The position numbers were made by a program, and so were the translations under genes. The notes beneath the pieces were generated by a model. That model did not search any database. It saw only the letters and a list, made by a program, of their open reading frames with translations, and was not told the origin of the DNA. A stretch of DNA of 11,845 bases from Candidatus Desulfofervidaceae bacterium (GTDB lineage Bacteria; Desulfobacterota; Desulfofervidia; Desulfofervidales; Desulfofervidaceae): contig JAGHCL010000191.1 of assembly GCA_021160485.1 (NCBI GenBank), positions 1 through 11,845 on the forward strand, written 5' to 3'. This document shows, one piece after another, positions 6,150 through 11,845 of this stretch. Within the stretch, counting starts at the first letter, position 1; every line of letters begins with the position of its first letter.

Positions 6150-8818
6150 CTCACTTCAGCCCAGTTTCTACCCAATTTAACCTTTACCTCCAGAGGCACT
6201 TTTAAAGATACTACTTGTTCCATTGTATTTTTGACTAAAGGTATCAATATCTCCTCTTCTTCTGGAGGTAACTCAAAGATAAGCTCATCATGCACTTGCA
6301 TAATCATTTTCGTTTTCAATCCCTCTTTTTTTAAAGAACGCCAGAGACGGATCATGGCAATCTTAATGATTTCAGCAGCCGTCCCCTGAATAGGAGTGTT
6401 AATAGCAATCCTCTCTGCTGCCTTGCGCATAATTTGATTTTTGGATTTAATCTCAGGTAAAAGACGCTTGCGTTTAAATAGTGTTTCCACATAGCCAGTT
6501 TCTTTGGCCTTTTCTAGACTAGTTTCAATATATGCCTTTACCCCTGGATAGCGCGCAAAGTATTGGTCAATATATTTTTTCGCTACCGAGACCTCAATCC
6601 CCAGTTCTTTAGAAAGCCCATAAGGACTCATTCCATAAATAATGCCAAAATTGATGACCTTGGCTTGCTGACGCATATCTGGCGTAACAAATTCAGGACT
6701 GACCTGAAAAATCTCTGCCGCAGTGCGAGTATGAATATCTTCCCCTTGCTGAAAGGCTGTCAGTAAAGCCTCATCTTGGGAAAAGTGGGCTAAAAGGCGA
6801 AGTTCAATCTGGGAGTAATCCGCAGCCAGGTATAACCAGCCAGTCTCAGGGATAAATGCCTGTCGTATACTCCTGCCCTCTTCCCCTCGGGCAGGAATGT
6901 TTTGTAAATTGGGTTCGCTACTGCTTAATCGTCCCGTAGCCGTCACCGCCTGATTGTAGAAGGTGTGGATGCGACCAGTATGGGAACTTACCATCTGGGG
7001 CAAGGCATCTACATAGCCAGATTTGAGCTTCATCAACATGCGATAACGAACCACCTCTCTGGCCAAAGGGTGAATAAGGGCAAGGGCGTTTAACACTTCT
7101 GCATCAGTTGAATAACCCGTTTTACCCCGGGTTTTCTTTACTGGCGGCAAACCCAATTTTTCAAACAAAATATATCTCAACTGGGCAGGAGAATTAATGT
7201 TAAACTCCTCTCCAGCAAGTGCAAAAATGCGCCTTTCTATTTCCCGCAATTGGCTAGCAAATGTATGAGAAAGGTATTTTAAATACTCCTGGTCAATCTT
7301 TACTCCCCACCATTCCATATCTGCCAGTACAGGTATCAAAGGCATTTCTATCTCTCGGAATAACCTTTGCTGAGAAGACTCTTTTAGCCGTGCCTCAAAT
7401 AACTTCTCCAATTTCAAAGTAACATCTACCTCTTCGCAGGCATAATCCCTGGCAGTATCTATGTCTACCTGAGAAAATGGCATCTCCTTCCGACCTTGAC
7501 GAACAATGTCTTTAAGTTCCCTCTTTTTTATTTTTAAGTAAATCTGGGCCAATTCTTCCAGACTGTAATTCGTCTGTGTTGGATTAAGAGTATAGGCTGC
7601 CACCATTGTGTCAAAGGCAATTCCTTTGAGCTCAATATCATAACGTCGCAAAACAAGCATATCATACTTTATGTTATGACCAACTTTACTTATTTCTTCA
7701 TTCTCCAAAACAGGTTTCAATAGATTTAGTACCTCTTTTATAGATAATTGAGGAGGCACTCCTAGATAAAAGTGGCCTAGTGGGAGATACCAGGCCTTGC
7801 CTGGTTGAAAGCAAAAAGAAATACCTACAATCTCGGCTGAGAGTGCATCTTTGCCGTGAGTTTCTAGACGCAAAGCGAAGGCATCAGTCTTTTTTAACCT
7901 TTTCACCATTTCTCTCAACGCCCTTTTGTCCAAAACAGTATAATATTTAGCCTCCGACAGGGATTGATAAGGGAGAAGTTCTTTTAAAAGCCTTCTGAAT
8001 TCAAATTCTTCAAATAAATGCTTTAATGTCTCTTTGTCCTGTTTGCCAAGGCGTAAATCTCTAAGGGTAACTTTCAGGGGAACACTATCATCAAGATTTA
8101 CCAGCTTTAAGTTGGTCCTAATCTGCTCCTTGCATGCAATTAGATTTTTCTTTATTCTCTCTGGTTTTACTTCATTTAGACGTGATAACAGTGTCTCTAG
8201 GGAACCAAACTGCTGTAAGAGCTTTATAGCTGTTTTTTCTCCCACACCTGGTACACCTGGGATATTATCAATTTTATCTCCGGTTAAGGCCATTATCTCT
8301 TTAAGACGAACGGGTGGAAGTTTATACTTCTTTATAATGTCTTCCTCTTTCAATACTTTATCTCTCATAGAGTCCCATATAATAACCTTAGAAGAAAGTA
8401 ACTGATGTAAATCCTTGTCGCCAGAAACCACTACTATGTCAACATCCTCGCTGGCAAAATGCTTACATAAAGTAGCAATAGTATCATCTGCTTCGAAACC
8501 TTCCTTTTCCAATACAGGCAGACCCAGAGCTTCAACAATACGTTTAATATAAGGAATTTGCTGGGCTAAATCCTCTGGCATTTGTGGACGATTGGCCTTA
8601 TAGGTAGGACTTTCTTTATGCCGAAAAGTTGGTCCTTTAGTATCAAATATAATTGCTATATACTCTGGTTTTTTTTCACGCAAGATCTTTAAAAGCATAT
8701 TGGTCACGCCATAAATGGCGTGAGTAGGGAATCCCTTGGAATTAGAAAGGGGAGTTAAGGCATGATAAGCCCGATAAATATAAGAACTTCCATCTATTAA
8801 AAAGAGCCGCTTGGACAC
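6146..8818 (-). CDS. polA: DNA polymerase I, with degenerate proofreading site
   Basis: The 890-residue protein has all three PolA regions. Residues 1-290 are the 5' nuclease (FLIDGSSYIYRAYHAL, KANRPQMPEDL, FEADDTIATL, SGDKDLHQL, GDKIDNIPGVPGVGEKTA). Residues 295-480 are the 3'-5' exonuclease fold and 490-890 the polymerase. Polymerase motif A is AADYSQIELR with D667. Motif B is RQQAKVINFGIIYG, with R716, K720, F724 and Y728. Motif C is QVHDEL with H843-D844. In the exonuclease domain, Exo II (NIKYD, D386) and Exo III (YACEEVD, D465) persist, but Exo I, normally Asp-x-Glu, reads R317-L-E319. The first metal ligand is therefore lost and proofreading is probably weak or absent, as in Taq-like enzymes. 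The start is GTG 8818, with no Shine-Dalgarno; a consensus -35 promoter ends right at it. The upstream DUF1992 gene is 44 bases away. Confidence 0.95.
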   Translation of the reverse strand: MSKRLFLIDGSSYIYRAYHALTPLSNSKGFPTHAIYGVTNMLLKILREKKPEYIAIIFDTKGPTFRHKESPTYKANRPQMPEDLAQQIPYIKRIVEALGLPVLEKEGFEADDTIATLCKHFASEDVDIVVVSGDKDLHQLLSSKVIIWDSMRDKVLKEEDIIKKYKLPPVRLKEIMALTGDKIDNIPGVPGVGEKTAIKLLQQFGSLETLLSRLNEVKPERIKKNLIACKEQIRTNLKLVNLDDSVPLKVTLRDLRLGKQDKETLKHLFEEFEFRRLLKELLPYQSLSEAKYYTVLDKRALREMVKRLKKTDAFALRLETHGKDALSAEIVGISFCFQPGKAWYLPLGHFYLGVPPQLSIKEVLNLLKPVLENEEISKVGHNIKYDMLVLRRYDIELKGIAFDTMVAAYTLNPTQTNYSLEELAQIYLKIKKRELKDIVRQGRKEMPFSQVDIDTARDYACEEVDVTLKLEKLFEARLKESSQQRLFREIEMPLIPVLADMEWWGVKIDQEYLKYLSHTFASQLREIERRIFALAGEEFNINSPAQLRYILFEKLGLPPVKKTRGKTGYSTDAEVLNALALIHPLAREVVRYRMLMKLKSGYVDALPQMVSSHTGRIHTFYNQAVTATGRLSSSEPNLQNIPARGEEGRSIRQAFIPETGWLYLAADYSQIELRLLAHFSQDEALLTAFQQGEDIHTRTAAEIFQVSPEFVTPDMRQQAKVINFGIIYGMSPYGLSKELGIEVSVAKKYIDQYFARYPGVKAYIETSLEKAKETGYVETLFKRKRLLPEIKSKNQIMRKAAERIAINTPIQGTAAEIIKIAMIRLWRSLKKEGLKTKMIMQVHDELIFELPPEEEEILIPLVKNTMEQVVSLKVPLEVKVKLGRNWAEVS

Positions 8819-8824
8819 AAGAGA

Positions 8825-8853
8825 GTTTTAAGAAAAGGGAGAGGGATTGTCAA
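8825..8853 (-). promoter_or_regulatory. Promoter immediately before polA
   Basis: On the minus strand a perfect TTGACA (8848-8853), a 17-base spacer and TAAAAC (8825-8830, 4 of 6). Six bases separate the -10 from the GTG start, so the expected first transcribed base is the G of GTG 8818. It lies in the 44-base gap after the DUF1992 gene. Confidence 0.5.
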
Positions 8854-8862
8854 GGAGGTAAA

Positions 8863-9252
8863 TTAGAAACTTACCTTCCCCCTGTTTTTGGCCATACGAT
8901 AGATAAGTTTTTTGTAATAAACCTGTCCTTCTTCCAGTAATGGAGAGGTAGGACGAACCATATTGAGTTTCATAATGAGAAAGTTAAGACGGCGGCAGCA
9001 CAGATAAATTTCCTTCTCATCTTCCAGACCGTCTAATAACTCTTTCAACTCAAGAATCTCTTTTTTAATTTGTATTTCCGGAGGGAGACAACCGGCATTT
9101 TTCAATATCTTATAAGCCATGCGAAGCTCATGGGGAATGTGACTGTCATCTTCTAAAGGTAAAGGTTTCCCTTTACCAGGAAGATTATCAAATTCCCCTT
9201 TTTCTATCGCTTCCTGAATTCGTTTTTCAGCAATTTTTGCAAAAATCCACAT
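8863..9252 (-). CDS. DUF1992 (DnaJC28-type conserved domain) protein
   Basis: A 129-residue protein made almost entirely of the DUF1992 domain, which is also found in the eukaryotic DnaJ homologue C28. The N-terminal signature is complete: FAKIAEKRIQEAIEKGEFDN, then LPGKGKPLPLEDD, then HELRMAYKILKNAGCLPPEI. A helical second half (residues 60-120) carries basic residues and ends KNRGKVSF. No J domain is present. The biochemical function is unknown. The start at 9252 lacks an obvious ribosome binding site. The gene lies 29 bases after the 87-residue unknown and 44 bases before polA, so the three genes may form one unit, with polA also having its own promoter. Confidence 0.85.
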   Translation of the reverse strand: MWIFAKIAEKRIQEAIEKGEFDNLPGKGKPLPLEDDSHIPHELRMAYKILKNAGCLPPEIQIKKEILELKELLDGLEDEKEIYLCCRRLNFLIMKLNMVRPTSPLLEEGQVYYKKLIYRMAKNRGKVSF

Positions 9253-9281
9253 GGTATGAACATATAAACTTCTTTAACTAT

Positions 9282-9545
9282 TTATTTAATCAATTTTAAG
9301 TGGGGCTTAGAAGAAACTTCTTTTGGATTTTTCGGCACTACACTTTTTCTCAACATCTGCTCATTAAACATCAAGTTTTTTACCTTTACCCCGTTGATCA
9401 TAAAAAAGACGATAACGGCCTTTTCCCACTCTTTGGTAGGTTCAAATTGTTGGATTTTAGCCCGGTATTTCTCTAAAAGGCTAGTAAGGGAAGCTTCATC
9501 CAGATTTAGAATTTGCTCAGCCAAACGGTGTAAAAGGGCTTCCAT
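9282..9545 (-). CDS. Conserved small protein, unknown function
   Basis: An 87-residue soluble protein that I cannot assign to a named family, although it resembles short hypothetical proteins of sulfate-reducing delta-proteobacteria. Residues 1-33 look helical (EALLHRLAEQILNLDEASLT), the central block EWEKAVIVFFMINGVKVKN (38-57) is hydrophobic but too charged to be a clear membrane span, and the tail is basic and proline-containing. It may be an all-helical adaptor. ATG 9545 has no Shine-Dalgarno; a promoter with a perfect TTGACA ends 7 bases before it. First gene of the probable unit with DUF1992 and polA. Confidence 0.75.
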   Translation of the reverse strand: MEALLHRLAEQILNLDEASLTSLLEKYRAKIQQFEPTKEWEKAVIVFFMINGVKVKNLMFNEQMLRKSVVPKNPKEVSSKPHLKLIK

Positions 9546-9552
9546 AATCGCA

Positions 9553-9580
9553 TTCTTATCAAACTAGAAATTTTTGTCAA
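9553..9580 (-). promoter_or_regulatory. Promoter before the 87-residue gene
   Basis: On the minus strand a perfect TTGACA (9575-9580), a 16-base spacer and a weak -10, TAAGAA (9553-9558). Seven bases separate the -10 from ATG 9545, so transcription should start at or within a base of the start codon. The -10 is poor, so confidence is modest. Confidence 0.4.
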
Positions 9581-9633
9581 GTGAAATTCTCGCTGGGCCT
9601 TTTCCAAATTTTATCCAGAGCTCCATTTATAAA

Positions 9634-9670
9634 GTAGAAGTTAGAACTAGGAGTTAGTTCACAGTTCACC
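9634..9670. repeat. Imperfect heptamer tandem tract
   Basis: The plus strand shows GTAGAAGTTAGAACTAGGAG followed by TTAGTTCACAGTTCACC. This reads as about five 7-base units, first of the AGTTAGA kind and then TTCACAG/TTCACCA. The tract lies across the 3' end of the macro-domain gene and encodes its last residues. It may be the degenerate edge of a simple-repeat array. Confidence 0.4.
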
Positions 9671-10201
9671 ACTGTTGAAACTTAATTGCTGTAATATTTT
9701 CTGCCAGATATCATAGGCCTCCTGACTGTAAAGACAAAAAACGACCTTTTCTAAACAGGAGCCTTTTTGTAAATAATCAATTGTCGTTTTAAGCATAATT
9801 TGGGCCGCCCATTCTTTAGGACAACCAAAAATGCCAGTGCTAATCGCAGGGAAAGCAAGTGTTTTAAGCTTATATGTTTCTGCCAATTTCAGACTATTTA
9901 GAACCGCATCACGCAACTTTGTCCCTTCATTTCCTTCTCCCCAGCGTGGTCCCACGGCATGGATGACATAGCGGGCTTTCAGTTTGCCCCCGGTAGTAAT
10001 AACTGCTTCTCCTGCTTTAATCGGGGCTAGCTTATTACATTCTGCTTGAATTTCGTATCCCCCGGCCCGTAAAATTGCTCCAGCAACTCCACCACCCATA
10101 ACCAAATTCTCTCCGGCAGCATTAACAATGGCATCTACATTTAATTGAGTAATATCTCCCTTAACTATCTCAATCTTGGACTGATTTAACCTGAACTCCA
10201 C
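9659..10201 (-). CDS. Macro-domain protein (ADP-ribose/O-acetyl-ADP-ribose hydrolase type)
   Basis: A stand-alone macro domain of 180 residues. The ADP-ribose-binding elements are in order: KGDIT with D16, IVNAAGENLVMGGGVAGAI (25-43, with N27 and N32 and the diphosphate loop GGGVAG), and FPAISTGIFGCP (117-128). This matches the MacroD/YmdB class, which hydrolyses O-acetyl-ADP-ribose or removes ADP-ribose from proteins. The start is GTG 10201, chosen because AGAGGG lies 6 bases upstream inside the preceding gene and the protein then begins in the usual way before the first strand (IEIVKGDITQL). It overlaps the diguanylate cyclase gene by 16 bases, which implies coupling. The last few residues are encoded by an imperfect heptamer repeat and look poorly conserved. 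The true substrate is unknown. Confidence 0.88.
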   Translation of the reverse strand: MEFRLNQSKIEIVKGDITQLNVDAIVNAAGENLVMGGGVAGAILRAGGYEIQAECNKLAPIKAGEAVITTGGKLKARYVIHAVGPRWGEGNEGTKLRDAVLNSLKLAETYKLKTLAFPAISTGIFGCPKEWAAQIMLKTTIDYLQKGSCLEKVVFCLYSQEAYDIWQKILQQLSFNSGEL

Positions 10202-11088
10202 TGTCTACCCTCTCTCATTTTCTCATTAAAAACGCAAACTTTCCCCCTCCCTGTTTCCTTTGCCCAATAAAGGGCCTTGTCTGCCAATTCTATAACTTCC
10301 CACAAGTTAGAATAATCTCTATCATAATTAGAAGCTATCCCTGCACTGAAACTAATTTTAATTTTGTGTCCCAAAATATCAAAAAATATTTCTTTAATCA
10401 ACTGAAGAAGCTTCAAGGTCATCTTTTCTGCTGCTCCTTCAGATGTGTTTAGAGCTAAAATAGTAAACTCATCTCCGCCATAACGGAACAAAAGATCAGT
10501 ATTTCTAATGCTTCTCTGTAAAAATTGTGCTACTTCTTTTAACAAAATGTCACCTACCCGATGCCTATATTGGTCATTTACCTTTTTAAAATAATCCAGA
10601 TCAATAAAGACCACAGAAAACTTTGTTTTTTCTATGCTAAATTTTTCTAAAGTAAATTCTAAAAACCGTTTGTTATATACAGAAGTCAGAGCATCTTTAA
10701 CAGAAAAATCATTAAGAAACTGAACAAAATCAGCATAAGAGACAATGCCTCTTAAATTTCCGCTTTTGTTCACAATCACAAGGTGTTTAATCTTATGCTT
10801 GAGTAAAATTTGATAACACTCATAATAGGTCTTATCTTCAAGAGCCGTAATCAGCTTTTTCTTTGGTTTTAATTGTTTAATCAGCTTCTCTACAGACACA
10901 TCTATAGAGTTGAACAAGCAAACTCCCTTTATGATATCCGATTCAGTAACAATATTGACAGGTCTATTTTCTTCTGTAATCACCACCGAGCCTATTCCTT
11001 TTTTGGCCATGATATCTGCGCAGGTGCCTAAGGTTGCACCCTTGGTAGTTGTATATACATTCCTCTTCATTATATCTTTGACCAGCAT
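10186..11088 (-). CDS. CBS-CBS-GGDEF diguanylate cyclase
   Basis: A 300-residue cytoplasmic protein. Residues 1-56 and about 76-126 form a pair of CBS repeats (MLVKDIMKRNVYTTT; IKHLVIVNKSGNLRGIVSYAD), a module that often binds adenine nucleotides. The GGDEF domain spans 130-295: KDALTSVYNKRFLE, metal-binding D163 in FIDLDYFKKVND, and an intact active loop GGDEF at 204-208. An RxxD inhibition site (RNTD, 195-198) lies five residues before it, so it should make c-di-GMP and be product-inhibited. The CBS pair would let energy state control synthesis (inference). Start choice: tandem ATGs lie at 11091 and 11088 just after an AAAGGGGGGT site; 11088 has the better spacing, while 11091 would give an ATGA overlap with queE. 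A frame extension to 11112 is less likely. No membrane segment is present. Confidence 0.88.
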   Translation of the reverse strand: MLVKDIMKRNVYTTTKGATLGTCADIMAKKGIGSVVITEENRPVNIVTESDIIKGVCLFNSIDVSVEKLIKQLKPKKKLITALEDKTYYECYQILLKHKIKHLVIVNKSGNLRGIVSYADFVQFLNDFSVKDALTSVYNKRFLEFTLEKFSIEKTKFSVVFIDLDYFKKVNDQYRHRVGDILLKEVAQFLQRSIRNTDLLFRYGGDEFTILALNTSEGAAEKMTLKLLQLIKEIFFDILGHKIKISFSAGIASNYDRDYSNLWEVIELADKALYWAKETGRGKVCVFNEKMREGRQWSSG

Positions 11089-11726
11089 CATACCCCCCTT
11101 TTTTCTCCCCATATAAGCTTATGTAGTTGTGGCTGAAGCCTTATGCCTATCTGGTCTGCTAACAACCACTCAGCCAGAAGACGTAAATCCAGTTGTGTAA
11201 ACACTGGTGCAAATAAAACCTGACATCGCTCTAATAAACGATATTGCTCAACTACCTTTTTTGCCCATTCATAGTCTTCACGATTAGAAATAACAAACTT
11301 CACCTCATCTTCAGGCTTCAATGCGGCGATATTTCCCCAATTTATATAATCGCTCATTCCACTGCCAGGACATTTGATATCTACAATCCGGATAACCCCT
11401 GAGGGTAAAACTTTAATAGGAAGGCTGCCATTGGTTTCTACAAGTACAGTGTAATCTTCATTTAACAATTGCTGGGTCAATGGAATAACTGGCTTTTGTA
11501 ATAAAGGTTCTCCTCCTGTAATCGCCACCAATTTTGTTTTATAAGAATGAATAAATGCCAGAATTTCTTCCAGCGGATAATCTCTTCCTCCCTCAAAGGC
11601 ATAGGTGGTATCGCAATAGCGACAGCGGAGATTACAGCCGGTGAGACGCACAAAAATACAGGGGAATCCTAAATAAGAAGTTTCTCCTTGAATACTATAA
11701 AAAAACTCTGTAACTTTTAGTTGCAT
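11088..11726 (-). CDS. queE: 7-carboxy-7-deazaguanine synthase QueE
   Basis: A radical SAM enzyme of 212 residues that converts 6-carboxytetrahydropterin to 7-carboxy-7-deazaguanine, the step that forms the ring on the way to preQ0 and queuosine. The family's opening (TEFFYSIQGETSYLGFPCIFVRLTGC) is intact. The iron-sulfur cysteines are C31, C35 and C38 in CNLRCRYC, followed by the SAM-binding TGGEP (70-74) and ETNGS (about 97-101). The CxxxCxxC spacing is standard, and the length is typical of bacterial QueE. Other preQ0 genes (queC, queD, folE) are not in the window. The ATG directly follows the stop of the upstream membrane protein gene with no gap, and the TGA is interlocked with the start of the diguanylate cyclase gene, so all are probably co-transcribed. 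Confidence 0.95.
   Translation of the reverse strand: MQLKVTEFFYSIQGETSYLGFPCIFVRLTGCNLRCRYCDTTYAFEGGRDYPLEEILAFIHSYKTKLVAITGGEPLLQKPVIPLTQQLLNEDYTVLVETNGSLPIKVLPSGVIRIVDIKCPGSGMSDYINWGNIAALKPEDEVKFVISNREDYEWAKKVVEQYRLLERCQVLFAPVFTQLDLRLLAEWLLADQIGIRLQPQLHKLIWGEKRGV
11093..11098 (-). promoter_or_regulatory. G-rich ribosome binding site of the diguanylate cyclase gene
   Basis: On the minus strand AAAAAAGGGGGGTATGATG: a six-G run lies 4 bases before ATG 11088 and 1 base before ATG 11091. It is inside the end of queE and decides the start. Confidence 0.5.
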
Positions 11727-11845
11727 CTAACCCAAAAATGCCCTCACCAAAAAATGTAAGGGCGGAAGAATAAAATAATCTATTGCCCCACTAAACAAGA
11801 GAAGAATTAAAATTAACATGCCATATACTTCCAACCGTTTAAACC
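11727..11845 (-). CDS. C-terminus of a site-2-protease-like membrane protein (partial)
   Basis: The frame ending at TAG 11727-11729 encodes at least 38 residues and runs off the right edge. It begins FKRLEVYGMLILILLLFSGA and ends in DYFILPPLHFLVRAFLG. One hydrophobic segment after an LE-x-YG motif, then a PP and a second amphipathic helix, is the usual C-terminal pattern of small site-2-protease (peptidase M50) family proteins. The catalytic HExxH part would lie outside the window, so the assignment rests on this pattern only. The stop directly abuts the queE ATG. Confidence 0.55.
   Translation of the reverse strand, partial: FKRLEVYGMLILILLLFSGAIDYFILPPLHFLVRAFLG

Noticed and set aside
8034..8405. 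Plus-strand frame of 123 codons inside polA
   Set aside because: Shadow of the well-conserved 5' nuclease region of PolA; the serine- and arginine-rich translation matches nothing.
9611..9619. TTATCCAGA, one mismatch from a DnaA box
   Set aside because: A single near-match in AT-rich DNA with no partners nearby; expected by chance.

Overview
The window is AT-rich bacterial chromosome with tightly packed genes. It carries core replication, division and RNA-modification genes plus small families typical of anaerobes (CooT-type nickel protein, DUF3842). The protein style (PolA, QueE, TrmJ, DUF1992, receiver protein) and the remains of an AGOG-type glycosylase, a family best known from thermophiles, suggest a thermophilic anaerobe of the Desulfobacterota/Thermodesulfobacteria type. 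That placement is inference, not proof.

Layout. Positions 1-1082 (+) hold two overlapping broken genes: a YaaA/DUF6884-like protein (73-458) and an archaeal-type 8-oxoguanine glycosylase of the AGOG family (448-1082). Each needs frame changes to be read through. Next comes a divergent dnaA (1292-2629, +), whose stop codon interlocks with that of a convergent dGTPase-like gene. The dGTPase gene ends a minus-strand operon that I read from 5753 down to 2626: promoter, structured 5' leader, an easily missed 56-residue gene, trmJ, DUF3842, cooT-like, a single-domain response regulator, then dgt. Facing away is ftsB/divIC (5874-6149, +). Its stop interlocks with that of polA (6146-8818, -), which lies downstream of a DUF1992 gene and an 87-residue conserved unknown. 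The right end is a second minus-strand operon: the C-terminus of a site-2-protease-like membrane protein (cut by the window edge), queE, a CBS-CBS-GGDEF diguanylate cyclase and a macro-domain protein, all abutting or overlapping.

How the genes fit together. Replication and dNTP control (DnaA, PolA, dGTPase), tRNA modification (TrmJ; QueE for 7-deazaguanine), division (FtsB) and nucleotide signalling (c-di-GMP cyclase, ADP-ribose macro domain) share the segment. No phage, insertion sequence, CRISPR, tRNA or rRNA was recognised.

Points most worth a second look: the leader RNA at 5611-5718, which has a 13-bp hairpin capped by a C(UACG)G loop and a hairpin that could mask the ribosome binding site; the decayed pair of genes related to oxidative DNA damage; the altered Walker B and DNA-contact residues of DnaA; the lost first exonuclease ligand of PolA; three promoters that end right at a start codon; and two convergent gene pairs whose stops share a palindromic tetranucleotide.
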